DNA of 64,000 bases from Erysipelotrichaceae bacterium. Lineage in GTDB: Bacteria > Bacillota_I > Bacilli_A > Erysipelotrichales > Erysipelotrichaceae. Under the pieces are notes generated by a model. It was not told where the DNA came from. It made no database searches and saw only the letters and a program-made list of their open reading frames with translations. The stretch is taken from positions 36,819-100,818 of the forward strand of contig JAFRCV010000003.1 of assembly GCA_017404205.1 (NCBI GenBank), given 5' to 3'. The position numbers and the translations under genes were made by a program. This document shows positions 8,943-18,702 of this stretch, piece after piece (within the stretch, counting starts at the first letter, position 1; every line of letters starts with the position of its first letter).

Positions 8943-10103
8943 ATGCTTTGCCCTTTATGTGGCAACAAGGATGAAAATTTCTTTTTTAATGGTCACAAAG
9001 GAATTTATTGTCGAAAATGTATAAAATTTAAACGCGTTTTATTACAAGAAGATCTAGAACCCTTAGAATATGAAATCAATGAAAACGTCAATGATTATCA
9101 TTTTGATTATTCATTGACAAAGTATCAAAAAGAGATTTCTGATAAATGTTCTTTGTTTATTAAAAAAAGTGATGTTTTATTGCATTGCGTCTGTGGTGCT
9201 GGGAAAACAGAAATCGTCGTAAAAAGTATTAGCGAAGCGCTTGAAAAAAGACAGAAAGTCTGTTATGCCATAGCTAGAAAAGAAGTCGTAATTGAATTAT
9301 ATGAGCGCTTCAAAAGGATATTTTTTGATGCTAAGGTTATAGCTCTTTATGGCGGCCATCACAATGAATTAATTGGCGATTTAATAATATGTACAACACA
9401 TCAACTGTTTCGTTATTATAAAACATTTGATTTATTAATACTTGATGAAGTTGATGCCTTCCCTTTAAATAATAATTATGAATTAATGAATATCGCACTT
9501 AATAGTTGTAAAGGCCGGATAATATTTTCGACAGCTACATTAAACGATTTTATCGACAATATTTTAAAAGAAAGAAAAGTCCAAGAATTAAAACTAACAA
9601 TAAGGCCATCATTAAAACCACTAATTGTTCCCAAAACATTTTATGGTCCTATTTTATTCTTGCATATTTACCTTTTAATTATTTTAAAGAGGATGAAAAA
9701 TCAATGTATTATTTTTGTTTCAAGTAAAAGTGAGGCAAAGACATTACACATGATATTTAAAAGATTTCTTTCTTGTGCATATGTATATGCTGAACTTCAA
9801 GAAAGAAATAAAAACATCAGGGATTTTAAAGAGAAAAAATACCAATTTATCTTTGCGACATCGGTTTTAGAAAGGGGAATTACGATAAAAGATGTTAATG
9901 TCATTATTATGAATATTCATAAAGATGTCTTCAAAAAAGAAAACTTGATTCAGATGCTTGGAAGAGTTGGTAGAAATTTCTCAAATCCTTATGGAGAAGC
10001 ATATATTTTATCTGCATATCAAAATCAAGATATTAAACTCGCAATTGAAGAAATAAAAAATGCTAACGAATTATCATTGTCTTTATTGTCAAAAGAAAAT
10101 TGA
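8943..10103 (+). CDS. comFA: ComFA-like DNA uptake helicase
   Basis: SF2 helicase of 386 aa with an N-terminal zinc cluster (CPLCGN...CRKC, residues 3-27), Walker A CGAGKTE, the DEVD box ILDEVDAF, FSTATL, and motif VI near QMLGRVGR. This is the ComFA layout: the ATPase that helps pull transforming ssDNA through the membrane channel. AAGGAGG precedes the ATG. It overlaps comFC by 44 bp, the standard pairing. Competence proteins are also kept in species not known to transform. Confidence 0.88.
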   Translation: MLCPLCGNKDENFFFNGHKGIYCRKCIKFKRVLLQEDLEPLEYEINENVNDYHFDYSLTKYQKEISDKCSLFIKKSDVLLHCVCGAGKTEIVVKSISEALEKRQKVCYAIARKEVVIELYERFKRIFFDAKVIALYGGHHNELIGDLIICTTHQLFRYYKTFDLLILDEVDAFPLNNNYELMNIALNSCKGRIIFSTATLNDFIDNILKERKVQELKLTIRPSLKPLIVPKTFYGPILFLHIYLLIILKRMKNQCIIFVSSKSEAKTLHMIFKRFLSCAYVYAELQERNKNIRDFKEKKYQFIFATSVLERGITIKDVNVIIMNIHKDVFKKENLIQMLGRVGRNFSNPYGEAYILSAYQNQDIKLAIEEIKNANELSLSLLSKEN

Positions 10104-10656
10104 TCGTTATACCCTTTACAGTCTTTATATTGAAGAAGATAGTCTATGTTTAGATTGTCGTGAAAAATTAAATTTAAAAGTCAGAAAATTTCAAATTGAT
10201 GATTGTAAAGCTGAATATCTATATGATTATAATTCTTTATTCAAAAGCATCTTGCTTCAATATAAAGAATGTTATGATGAAGCATTATACATTTGCTTCT
10301 TATATAAAATAGATATTTATCTATATTTAAAATATTGGAACTATCAAATATTATATGTTCCAAGCACTAAAACAAAGATAAAAGAAAGAGGCTTTAATCA
10401 TCTAAAACTTATTTTTGAACAATTAGGATTAAAAGAAGTTAATGGTTTAAAGATGAAAGAAGAAATTATTCAAAAGGGCAAAAGTGTAGCCGATAGACAG
10501 AAAATGATTAATAATTATTACTACGAAGGTTCTTTTATTAAAAGACTATTAATTGTCGATGATGTCTATACAAGTGGTTCATCTTTAAAAGGTGTACTAA
10601 AGGCTATGAAGGGTCATTATAAAAAGGTAAAAATAGTCTTATTATCAAGAGCCTAG
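10060..10656 (+). CDS. comFC: ComFC-type phosphoribosyltransferase-like protein
   Basis: 198 aa with an N-terminal zinc ribbon (CLYCQKK...CLDCREK, residues 7-36) and a C-terminal PRTase fold with the PRPP-binding signature LLIVDDVYTSGSS. The segment KIKERGFNHLKL is typical for ComFC. It overlaps the end of comFA by 44 bp in another frame and is presumably translated by coupling. The protein is needed for transformation in Bacillus and Helicobacter relatives. Confidence 0.88.
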   Translation: MLTNYHCLYCQKKIDRYTLYSLYIEEDSLCLDCREKLNLKVRKFQIDDCKAEYLYDYNSLFKSILLQYKECYDEALYICFLYKIDIYLYLKYWNYQILYVPSTKTKIKERGFNHLKLIFEQLGLKEVNGLKMKEEIIQKGKSVADRQKMINNYYYEGSFIKRLLIVDDVYTSGSSLKGVLKAMKGHYKKVKIVLLSRA

Positions 10657-10664
10657 TATAAAGG

Positions 10665-10702
10665 TTGTAAGTGCTTACAATTTAAAATATATATGATAAA
10701 AT
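10665..10702 (+). promoter_or_regulatory. Promoter with palindrome before the cold-shock gene
   Basis: A perfect palindrome TTGTAAG-TG-CTTACAA (10665-10680) overlaps the candidate -35 (TTACAA, 10675-10680). A 16-bp spacer leads to TAAAAT (10697-10702). A dimeric regulator could bind here. Confidence 0.4.
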
Positions 10703-10734
10703 TAAAACAGAAAGGAAAGTTGGAGTCTTTAAAG

Positions 10735-10938
10735 ATGCAAGGAAAAGTAAAAAGATTCAACAGAATAAAGGGATTCGGTTTTATTACCCTAGATGATAAT
10801 AGAGACGCATTCTTCCACTTTTCAGAGCTTGTCATGGATGGTTATAAGACAATTGATGAGGGTGCTCGAGTTGAGTTTGATCTAGTCGAAGGCGAAAGAG
10901 GTCTTCAAGCTCATAACATAAAGAAGATTGAAGGTTAG
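10735..10938 (+). CDS. Cold-shock domain protein (CspA family)
   Basis: 67 aa, one cold-shock (OB-fold) domain with both RNA-binding motifs visible: KGFGFIT (RNP1) and DAFFHFS (RNP2). The ATG at 10735 is chosen because it gives the family's usual length and N-terminus (MQGKVKRFN) and has a GGAG site 8 nt upstream; an in-frame ATG at 10693 would add 14 atypical residues. A long 5' leader fits cold-shock regulation. An intrinsic terminator follows. Confidence 0.93.
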   Translation: MQGKVKRFNRIKGFGFITLDDNRDAFFHFSELVMDGYKTIDEGARVEFDLVEGERGLQAHNIKKIEG

Positions 10939-10960
10939 AGTTCAATAAGCAGATGAAATA

Positions 10961-10995
10961 AAATGCTTGGTCTAATGGCTAAGCATTTTTATATA
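10961..10995 (+). terminator. Terminator after the cold-shock gene
   Basis: 8-bp stem AAATGCTT/AAGCATTT (10961-10968, 10981-10988) followed by a T-rich tail. Confidence 0.7.
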
Positions 10996-11022
10996 ATATA
11001 ATAGAGTTATTAAGAGGTAATT

Positions 11023-13359
11023 ATGGGATTATTTGATAGATTATTTAATAGCGATAAAAAAATATTAGCTAATATAGAAGCAGAAACAAAGCCTATTTTA
11101 GATTATGAAAATGAAATGGCTTCTTTAACAGATGAACAATTAAAAGGAAAGACTGCTGAATTTAAAGAAAGATTAAAAAAAGGTGAAACACTTGAAGATA
11201 TAAAGTGTGAAGCTTTCGCAGTAGCTAGAGAAGCAGCTAAAAGAGTCATTGGTGAATTTCCATATTTTTGTCAATTAGAAGGTGCCATGGTGCTTCACCA
11301 TGGTGATATTGCGGAAATGAAAACTGGTGAAGGTAAAACACTTACATCAGTTATGGCTGTTTATTTAAATGCCTTAGAGGGCAAAGGCGTTCATGTCATT
11401 ACAGTAAATGAATATTTGGCTGAAAGAGACTCTAAATGGATGGGCGAGATTCACCGTTTCTTAGGGCTAAGTGTTGGACTCAATTTAAGAGCATTAACAC
11501 CTGCTGAAAAAAGAAAAGCTTATTTATGTGATATTACATATACAACAAATGCTGAAGTTGGCTTTGATTATTTAAGAGACAACATGGTGACAAGAGTTGA
11601 AGATCGTGTATTAAGAGAATTAAATTTCGCCTTAGTCGATGAAGTCGATTCAATTCTAATTGATGAATCAAGAACACCACTAATTATTTCTGGTGGCGAA
11701 AGGAAGACAGCGAACCTTTATATTAATGCAGATAGATTCGTTAAGAGATTAAAAGAAAATGAAGATTATGAAATTGATATCAAAGGTAAAAATATTCAAT
11801 TAACTGAAGAAGGCATTCATAAAGGAGAAAAATTCTTTAAGGTAGATAATTTATATGATGTAGATAATACATCACTTGTACACTATATTGCCCAAGCACT
11901 AAAAGCTAATTACATCATGCATAATGATGTTGAATATGTTGTAGAAAATAATGAGGTAATAATTGTTGACCAAAATACTGGTCGTAAAATGCCAGGAAGA
12001 GAATATTCTGATGGCCTTCATCAAGCAATTGAAGCTAAAGAAAATGTTCCAATTAAACAAGAAACAACAACATTAGCTACTATTACTTATCAAAATTTCT
12101 TTAGATTATATGCAAAGCTTGCTGGTATGACAGGTACTGCAAAAACGGAAGAAGAAGAATTCTTATCTATTTATAATATGCGTGTTGTAGAAATACCTAC
12201 AAATAAACCAGTTATCAGAAAAGATGAAGCTGATTTAATTTTTGGTACAAAAAGAGCTAAATATGAAGCATTAGTCAATGAAGTAAAAGAATTAAATGAA
12301 AAAGGACAACCAGTACTAGTTGGCACTATTTCAGTTGAAACATCAGAATTATTAAGTAGAATGTTTAAACAAGCTCACATTAGGCATGAGGTATTAAATG
12401 CCAAAAATCACGCAAGAGAAGCAGACATCATTGCTAAGGCTGGTGTAGAAGGTTCAGTTACAATTGCGACTAATATGGCAGGTAGAGGAACCGATATTAA
12501 ATTAACTGATAAATCAAGAGAGCTTGGTGGGTTGGCTGTAATTGGTTCAGAAAGACATGAATCAAGACGTATCGACAATCAGTTAAGAGGACGTTCAGGA
12601 AGGCAAGGAGATCCTGGCTATTCAAGATTTTATGTTTCACTTGAAGACGAACTAATGGTCAGATTTGGTAGCGAACATATTCAAATGCTCTTTGCACAAA
12701 TGGGTGATATTCCAATTGAAAATAAAACCGTATCTAAAGCGATTTCAAGCGCTCAAAAAAGAGTTGAAGGAATTAACTTTGATGTTCGTAAATCATTACT
12801 AGATTATGATGATGTTTTAAGACTACAAAGAGAAACAATGTATGAACAAAGAAACTTCATTCTTGAACATGAAGATGTCCATTCAGTAATTGAAAATATG
12901 TTTGAAAGAGTAACATTAAAAACAGTTGAAGAGAATACAGTTGTTGATGGAAAGAAAGAAAATATTGATTATGAAGGCATCGTTAATTCTTTAAAAACAA
13001 TTGGTTGTGAAATTGATATTAATGATATTAATAATCTTGATAAAGATGAATGTGCTAAACGTCTAAAAGAAATTTCTTTTGAAGCATATAATAAGAAAAT
13101 TGAAAAAGTAAAGGATCAAATAATGCCACTAGAAAAAACAATGGTATTAAGAATGATGGACCGTGCATGGGTAAACCATATTGATATCATGTCTAAATTA
13201 AGAGAAGGTATTCATTTAAGAAGTTATGCTCAAAATAACCCTTTACAAGCATATGTAGAAGAAGGATATGAATTATTTGAATCAATGATGAATACTATTT
13301 CTAATGATGTTGTGACTTTCTGTAATAATGTAAAGATTGTAGTAAAAGGTAAAGAATAA
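11023..13359 (+). CDS. secA: Preprotein translocase ATPase SecA
   Basis: The motor of the Sec pathway, 778 aa. Walker A GEGKT is at residues 102-106; LVDEVDSILIDE (Walker B), GRGTDI and QLRGRSGRQGD are all present. It ends shortly after the helical scaffold, so the C-terminal linker and SecB-binding zinc motif of longer SecA proteins are absent, as in several small-genome and SecB-free lineages. The ribosome-binding site is AAGAGG. Its stop codon overlaps the prfB start (TAATG), as secA-prfB pairs often do. Confidence 0.97.
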   Translation: MGLFDRLFNSDKKILANIEAETKPILDYENEMASLTDEQLKGKTAEFKERLKKGETLEDIKCEAFAVAREAAKRVIGEFPYFCQLEGAMVLHHGDIAEMKTGEGKTLTSVMAVYLNALEGKGVHVITVNEYLAERDSKWMGEIHRFLGLSVGLNLRALTPAEKRKAYLCDITYTTNAEVGFDYLRDNMVTRVEDRVLRELNFALVDEVDSILIDESRTPLIISGGERKTANLYINADRFVKRLKENEDYEIDIKGKNIQLTEEGIHKGEKFFKVDNLYDVDNTSLVHYIAQALKANYIMHNDVEYVVENNEVIIVDQNTGRKMPGREYSDGLHQAIEAKENVPIKQETTTLATITYQNFFRLYAKLAGMTGTAKTEEEEFLSIYNMRVVEIPTNKPVIRKDEADLIFGTKRAKYEALVNEVKELNEKGQPVLVGTISVETSELLSRMFKQAHIRHEVLNAKNHAREADIIAKAGVEGSVTIATNMAGRGTDIKLTDKSRELGGLAVIGSERHESRRIDNQLRGRSGRQGDPGYSRFYVSLEDELMVRFGSEHIQMLFAQMGDIPIENKTVSKAISSAQKRVEGINFDVRKSLLDYDDVLRLQRETMYEQRNFILEHEDVHSVIENMFERVTLKTVEENTVVDGKKENIDYEGIVNSLKTIGCEIDINDINNLDKDECAKRLKEISFEAYNKKIEKVKDQIMPLEKTMVLRMMDRAWVNHIDIMSKLREGIHLRSYAQNNPLQAYVEEGYELFESMMNTISNDVVTFCNNVKIVVKGKE

Positions 13360-14457
13360 TGGAATTATATGATATTAAACAGAGCCTAAACAATTCTTTT
13401 AAGAAATTAGAAGAATTAGGCAACTCTCTTTGACTTAGCTAAATTAAGTAATAAAATCAATGAACTTGAAAAACTTCAGGAAGCTGAAGATTTTTGGAAT
13501 GATCCAAAGAAAGCTCAAAATATAATTAAAGAATTAAATTTAAATAAAAATTTATTAAGTAAATATCATAGTAACAAGGACGCCATTTCTAACTTACTAG
13601 AAACTGTTGAAGAATTAAATAAAAATCCTGACATGGAATTATTAGATTTAGTTAGCGATGAATATGAAACCGTAAATAAAAATTTTGAAGAATTTGAAAT
13701 GGAAGTTCTATTGTCTAATGATTATGATCATGCCAATTGCATTTTAGAAATACATCCTGGAGCTGGTGGAACTGAGTCACAAGATTGGGCCGATATGTTG
13801 TTTAGAATGTATCAAAGATATGCCCAAAAGAATAACTACACTTTTGATGTAATTGATTATCAAGAAGGTGATGAGGCTGGTCTTAAATCTTGTTCAGTTT
13901 TGATTAAAGGTGATCTAGCGTATGGTTATTTAAAAGGAGAAAACGGTGTTCATCGATTAGTACGTATTTCACCATTTGATGCAAATGCCAGAAGACATAC
14001 ATCGTTTGCCTCAGTTGAAGTGACACCTGAATTTAATGATGAAATAGATATCAAGATTGAAGATAAGGACTTGGAAATAGACACCATGAGATCTTCAGGA
14101 GCTGGTGGCCAGCATATAAATAAAACTGACAGTGCTGTTAGAATTAGACACATCCCTACAGGAATTGTTGCCTTTTCTCAAAGTGAGAGAAGTCAGATAT
14201 TAAATCGTGAAAAATGTATGGCTGTCTTAAAATCTAAGCTTTACCAAAGAGCTATTGAAGAAAGAGAAGCAGAGAAAAGATCACTAAAGGGTGAACAAAA
14301 GAAAATTGAATGGGGAAGTCAAATAAGGTCGTATGTATTTTGTCCATATACATTAGTAAAAGATCATCGTACTAATGAAGAAGAAGGCAACATCAATAAG
14401 GTAATGGATGGTGATATATCTAAATTCTTATTTGCATATTTAAAGAGCCAAGTATAA
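13359..14457 (+). CDS. prfB: Peptide chain release factor 2, programmed +1 frameshift
   Basis: RF2, read as join(13359..13430, 13432..14457), 365 aa. The zero frame runs 24 codons to CTT TGA (TGA at 13431-13433). A +1 slip on CTT continues in the frame starting GAC at 13432. This is the RF2 autoregulatory frameshift: low RF2 makes the ribosome pause at TGA and slip. The downstream frame carries SPF (residues 204-206, TGA/TAA recognition) and GGQ (249-251, catalysis). The slip site CTTTGAC is conserved, but the strong AGGGGG element usually 3 nt upstream is missing. It overlaps secA by one base and the MFS gene by one base. Confidence 0.95.
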
Positions 14458-15680
14458 TGTTTAAACAATATAAAGGACTAAGAAAAGAATTATATGTATT
14501 ATTCTTTGGTCGAGTTATGACTAATTTAGGTAGTATGATTTGGCCAATGTTGACATTGATTCTTAATAAAAAACTAGGTATGAATGCAAATGAAGTAGCT
14601 AACTGTTTATTGGTATTTTCACTTTTAGCTCTTCCTGTTTCTTTATTAGGTGGTAAATTAACTGACAAATTAAATAAAAAGAATATTATTGTCATATGTG
14701 ATTTATTCTCGGTATTCTTTTATCTAATATGTGGATTTATACCTTTAAGTTTCTTATCAATTATTTTTATTGCGATAGCTGCATTATTACAGACAAGTGA
14801 ATGGCCTGCATATGATGCCTTAGTATCTGATTTTACACTTCCAAGCGATAGACAAAGAGCTTATTCATTAAGCTATTTTGGAGCTAATTTAGGTTTAATG
14901 TTATCACCTACGATTGGCGGATTATTATTTAATAATTATTTAAATATCGCTTTTATTATTAATGGACTTGCGATATTAAGTAGTACTTGTCTAATTTTCT
15001 TTTTAATTAAAAATGTAAATAGAGAAGAAAGCGAAGATGATGTTAACGAATATGAAAAGGATTTAGATAACAATACCAATTCATTTAAATATATATTCAC
15101 AAATAAAGTATTAGTTTTTTATTTAATTGCGTGTGTATTATATGAATTAGCATACCATCAATTCTCTTTTCTAGTGCCACTTGAAATGGGAAGGGTCTTT
15201 GGTGATAATGGTTCGATTATTTATGGAACATTGTCTTCAATGAACTGCGTAACGGTTGTTTTACTTACCGCTTTTTTGACAAGAATATTAAATAGAGTAC
15301 TTGATATCAACAAATGTATGCTTGGATGTTTGTCGGTAATTATCGGTTTAATTATTTTTGGAACGTTGTCTAAATATCCATTCATGAATTATGTGGCAGT
15401 AGTTGTATTTACAATTGGTGAAATAATAAGTACACTTGGACAAAAACCTTTTATAAGTAAAAGGATACCTGCTAATTATCGTGGAAGAATTAATTCGATT
15501 ATTAATGTGATAGGCAATGTCACAATTTCAATTATGACTAAAGTAGTTGGCAATCTATATGATACAAAAGGAAATATGTTGTCATGGGGCTTTATTTATA
15601 TTATTGGTTTAATATCAATAATTGCCTATCTACTGTTGAGAAGTGCCGATAAAAAAGAGTATCCAGCACTTTACAAATAA
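14457..15680 (+). CDS. MFS transporter
   Basis: A 407-aa membrane protein with about 12 hydrophobic segments and the MFS loop motif GGKLTDKLNKK between segments 2 and 3. A charged central loop (about residues 185-205, EESEDDVNEYEKD) splits two six-helix halves. It starts on the last base of the prfB stop and shares that transcript. The overall type resembles drug-efflux MFS proteins; substrate unknown. Confidence 0.82.
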   Translation: MFKQYKGLRKELYVLFFGRVMTNLGSMIWPMLTLILNKKLGMNANEVANCLLVFSLLALPVSLLGGKLTDKLNKKNIIVICDLFSVFFYLICGFIPLSFLSIIFIAIAALLQTSEWPAYDALVSDFTLPSDRQRAYSLSYFGANLGLMLSPTIGGLLFNNYLNIAFIINGLAILSSTCLIFFLIKNVNREESEDDVNEYEKDLDNNTNSFKYIFTNKVLVFYLIACVLYELAYHQFSFLVPLEMGRVFGDNGSIIYGTLSSMNCVTVVLLTAFLTRILNRVLDINKCMLGCLSVIIGLIIFGTLSKYPFMNYVAVVVFTIGEIISTLGQKPFISKRIPANYRGRINSIINVIGNVTISIMTKVVGNLYDTKGNMLSWGFIYIIGLISIIAYLLLRSADKKEYPALYK

Positions 15681-15706
15681 GGAGTTTAAAAAAATTTAAT
15701 TATATT

Positions 15707-15737
15707 AGCATTTCCTATTGAAATGCTTTTTATTTTT
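15707..15737 (+). terminator. Terminator after the MFS gene
   Basis: 8-bp stem AGCATTTC/GAAATGCT, loop CTATT, tail TTTTTATTTTT. Confidence 0.8.
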
Positions 15738-15741
15738 AATA

Positions 15742-15785
15742 TATAATATTATCGTTTTTAAACAATATGTTTAGTATTACTAAAC
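15742..15785 (+). promoter_or_regulatory. Promoter and operator of the cupin regulator-pot operon
   Basis: TATAAT (15742-15747) is followed by a perfect 8-bp inverted repeat GTTTAGTA-t-TACTAAAC (15769-15785). A further TAAAC...GTTTA pair (about 15759-15773) gives three alternating GTTTA-type half-sites. They lie downstream of the -10, where binding by the encoded XRE protein would block transcription. Confidence 0.55.
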
Positions 15786-15799
15786 TAGAAAGGAGGCTT

Positions 15800-16339
15800 A
15801 TGAACATCGGCAAAAAACTTAGAGCATTAAGAATTAAAAGAGGTTTAACACTCGAAGAATTGGCTTCAAGGTCTGAACTTTCAAAAGGCTTTTTGTCTCA
15901 ACTTGAAAATGATGTAACTTCACCAAGCATATCTACTCTTGAAGATATAACGGAAGTGTTGGGCATCAGTTTAGAAGCCTTCTTTAAAGAAGAAAAGGAT
16001 GAACAAATAAAATTTAATGATAATGATTATTTCATAGATGAAAAAGAAAAATCAATTATTACTTGGCTGGTCCCAAATGCTCAAAAAAATGAAATGGAAC
16101 CCATATTACTAGAACTTGAAAAAAATGGTGAATCAAATATTGTTGATCCCCATGAAGGTGAAGAATTTGGATATGTTCTAAGAGGTGAAATTGAACTTAT
16201 TGATTTAGATAATGATCAAAGCATAGTTATTAAAAAGAACGAAACATTTTATTTAAAAGGCGAATATAAACATAAGTTGGTAAATAAATCTAAACAAAAC
16301 GCAAAATTAATTTGGATTATTACCCCACCATTATTTTAG
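15800..16339 (+). CDS. XRE-cupin transcriptional regulator of polyamine transport
   Basis: A 179-aa regulator with an N-terminal XRE HTH (residues about 8-62; [21 protein letters not shown]) and a C-terminal cupin (about 105-175; [22 protein letters not shown]). The ATG at 15800 is used because it has AAGGAGG 6 nt upstream. This layout is that of PuuR-like polyamine regulators, and the gene lies 11 nt ahead of potA, so polyamine-responsive control of potABCD is likely. The cupin keeps His and Glu residues that could bind metal or ligand. Confidence 0.88.
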   Translation: MNIGKKLRALRIKRGLTLEELASRSELSKGFLSQLENDVTSPSISTLEDITEVLGISLEAFFKEEKDEQIKFNDNDYFIDEKEKSIITWLVPNAQKNEMEPILLELEKNGESNIVDPHEGEEFGYVLRGEIELIDLDNDQSIVIKKNETFYLKGEYKHKLVNKSKQNAKLIWIITPPLF

Positions 16340-16350
16340 GAGGAAGAAAA

Positions 16351-17922
16351 ATGGAAAAATTAATTGAATTTAGAAACATCGTAAAGAAATTTGATGGCCA
16401 AACAGTTTTAAAAGGAATTAATCTTGATATTAACAAGAATGAATTCGTAACTTTACTTGGCCCATCAGGATGCGGAAAAACAACTTTACTTAGAATATTA
16501 GGTGGTTTCTTAGAACAAGATGAAGGAAATGTTGTCTTTAATGGCGAAGAAATTTCAAATGTGCCAGCTTATTTAAGACCAATTAATACGGTCTTTCAAA
16601 GATATGCGTTATTTCCTCATTTAAATGTTTATGAAAATGTTGCCTTTGGTTTAAGAATTAAGAAGATGACAAATGACTTAATTGAACCAAGAGTTAATAG
16701 AATGTTAGAGCTTGTAGGTCTAGATGGTTATCAAAAGAAAGATGTAACTTTACTATCAGGTGGTCAACAACAAAGGGTTGCGATTGCTAGAGCTTTAGTT
16801 AATGAACCAGATGTATTATTGTTGGATGAGCCATTAAGTGCGCTTGATGCAAAATTAAGAAAAGAGATGCAACAAGAATTAAAACGTATTCAAAAAGAAG
16901 TTGGTATCACTTTTATATTTGTAACACATGATCAAGAAGAAGCTTTAACGATGTCAGATAAAATCGTTGTCATGAAAGATGGCAATATTGAACAAATTGG
17001 CACACCAACGGAAATATATAATGAACCAATCAATAAATATGTCGCAAGATTTATTGGTGAATCTAATATTATTGATGGCATTATGAAAGAAGACTATTTA
17101 GTAAATTTTGATGATAAAGATTTTGAATGTGTAGATTATGACTTTAAACCTAATGAACCAGTTGATGTAATAATTAGACCAGAAGATATTAAGATTGTTA
17201 AAAAGAACACTGGTAAATTAAAAGGGCAAGTAATATCGGTATTATTTAAAGGTGTTCATTATGAAGTAATAGTCGAAACTAAAAAAGGTGCATCTAAAAC
17301 AGTCACTTTACATGTCTTAGAAGATAAAGACGAATTTAATCCCGAGACTAATGAAAAGATGCACGCTTCAGAATTCTCAATGGACAAAGAAGATGTTGCA
17401 TCTTTAACAAATAACGAACTAATCGCAAGAGCCAACGCACAAGCGTGGGATGCAACAAGTGAAGAAGATATTTCTATTAATGAAGTTATTCATGGCATCA
17501 AAGAAGAAGTTGGCAAATATCCAGTAACTTTTAAAACGGAAAAAGGTTCATCAATAACTACATTTGTTAATGTTGTAAGTCCAAGAGTTATCACCGATGA
17601 AGAAGAGAATATCGGTATACAAGCCTTTGATGTATATAAGACAGTTGATGAAATTAAAGAATCAATGGCTATCAGTGTTGACTTAAAAACTTGGGCTGAT
17701 GCTTATGCGTGGGACTTAGAAGATGAAACACCAGTTGAAATTGATGATGTAAGATACAATTTTGAACCAATGGAAATTATCCCTGGTGATTACTCAGTTA
17801 GCTTTGTGACTGAAGGTAGAACTTATAAAATACACACAACCGAAAATCAAAAGGAAGGCAGCAATGTCGCATTAGATTTTGATGCAGATGACATTCATGT
17901 AATGCCTAAAATGGTGGATTAA
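16351..17922 (+). CDS. potA: Spermidine/putrescine ABC ATPase PotA with a large C-terminal insertion
   Basis: ABC ATPase with Walker [10 protein letters not shown] (near residue 37), signature LSGGQQQR and Walker [17 protein letters not shown]. The start at 16351 has AGGAGG upstream. PotA is normally about 350-370 aa; this one is 523 aa. The TOBE domain starts near residue 271 ([13 protein letters not shown]) and its closing strand ([13 protein letters not shown]) only comes at about 505. Between them lie about 180 acidic residues holding two related repeats (about 340-412 and 432-500), each with an A-x-AWD segment followed by a Y-x-V-x-F beta strand. The insertion could be a ligand-sensing or docking module. 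Confidence 0.9.
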   Translation: MEKLIEFRNIVKKFDGQTVLKGINLDINKNEFVTLLGPSGCGKTTLLRILGGFLEQDEGNVVFNGEEISNVPAYLRPINTVFQRYALFPHLNVYENVAFGLRIKKMTNDLIEPRVNRMLELVGLDGYQKKDVTLLSGGQQQRVAIARALVNEPDVLLLDEPLSALDAKLRKEMQQELKRIQKEVGITFIFVTHDQEEALTMSDKIVVMKDGNIEQIGTPTEIYNEPINKYVARFIGESNIIDGIMKEDYLVNFDDKDFECVDYDFKPNEPVDVIIRPEDIKIVKKNTGKLKGQVISVLFKGVHYEVIVETKKGASKTVTLHVLEDKDEFNPETNEKMHASEFSMDKEDVASLTNNELIARANAQAWDATSEEDISINEVIHGIKEEVGKYPVTFKTEKGSSITTFVNVVSPRVITDEEENIGIQAFDVYKTVDEIKESMAISVDLKTWADAYAWDLEDETPVEIDDVRYNFEPMEIIPGDYSVSFVTEGRTYKIHTTENQKEGSNVALDFDADDIHVMPKMVD

Positions 17923-18702
17923 ATGAGAGGATTTAAAAGACTTGTTTGGCCATACATGGTATGGGCTGGCATTATGATTGTCATTCCAATGTTAATAATT
18001 GTCTTTTATGCATTCACCAAAGAAGGCAACAGTGTAGTACAAGTAAAATTAACATTAGAAAATTTTGGTCGATTTTTTCAAGATAGAATATTTGCAGCTG
18101 TTCTTGGCAAATCACTTGTTATTGCGATTATCACAACACTTATTTGTATTTTAATTGGTTATCCAACAGCATATATCATCGCTAAGATGAAAACTGATTC
18201 ACAAGCAACAATGATACTGCTTGTAACCATTCCTCAACTTATAAATATGCTTGTTAGAACATATGCATGGAGAGGTATCTTATTAAATCTTGATATTTCT
18301 CCTGATGTAAAAGTATATATCGGTATGGTATATAATTTCTTACCATTTATGATTCTTCAAATATATACTTCATTATCAAAACTTGATCACAATTTGATTG
18401 TGGCAGCTCATGATTTAGGATGCGATGATAGACAAGCATTTATGAAAGTAACACTACCATTAAGTATCCCTGGTGTTATTGCAGGTATTACGCTTGTATT
18501 CTTACCTGCCGTATCATCGTTCTTTATTCCTAAATTATTAGGAGGAGGAAGCTTTGTCCTAGTAGGTAACTTAATTGAAAACTATTTTGTAACAATTGGT
18601 GATTGGAATTTTGGTGCAGCTATCTCCCTAGTTATGACAATTATCATTTTGATATCAATGTATCTTACAAAGAAATTAGATTATGATAAGGAGGCCAGAT
18701 AA
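17923..18702 (+). CDS. potB: Spermidine/putrescine permease PotB
   Basis: 259-aa inner-membrane permease with six membrane segments and the EAA-type cytoplasmic loop (AAHDLGCDDRQAFMKVTLPLS). It begins directly after the potA stop and overlaps potC by one base. With PotC it forms the channel energised by PotA. Confidence 0.92.
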   Translation: MRGFKRLVWPYMVWAGIMIVIPMLIIVFYAFTKEGNSVVQVKLTLENFGRFFQDRIFAAVLGKSLVIAIITTLICILIGYPTAYIIAKMKTDSQATMILLVTIPQLINMLVRTYAWRGILLNLDISPDVKVYIGMVYNFLPFMILQIYTSLSKLDHNLIVAAHDLGCDDRQAFMKVTLPLSIPGVIAGITLVFLPAVSSFFIPKLLGGGSFVLVGNLIENYFVTIGDWNFGAAISLVMTIIILISMYLTKKLDYDKEAR

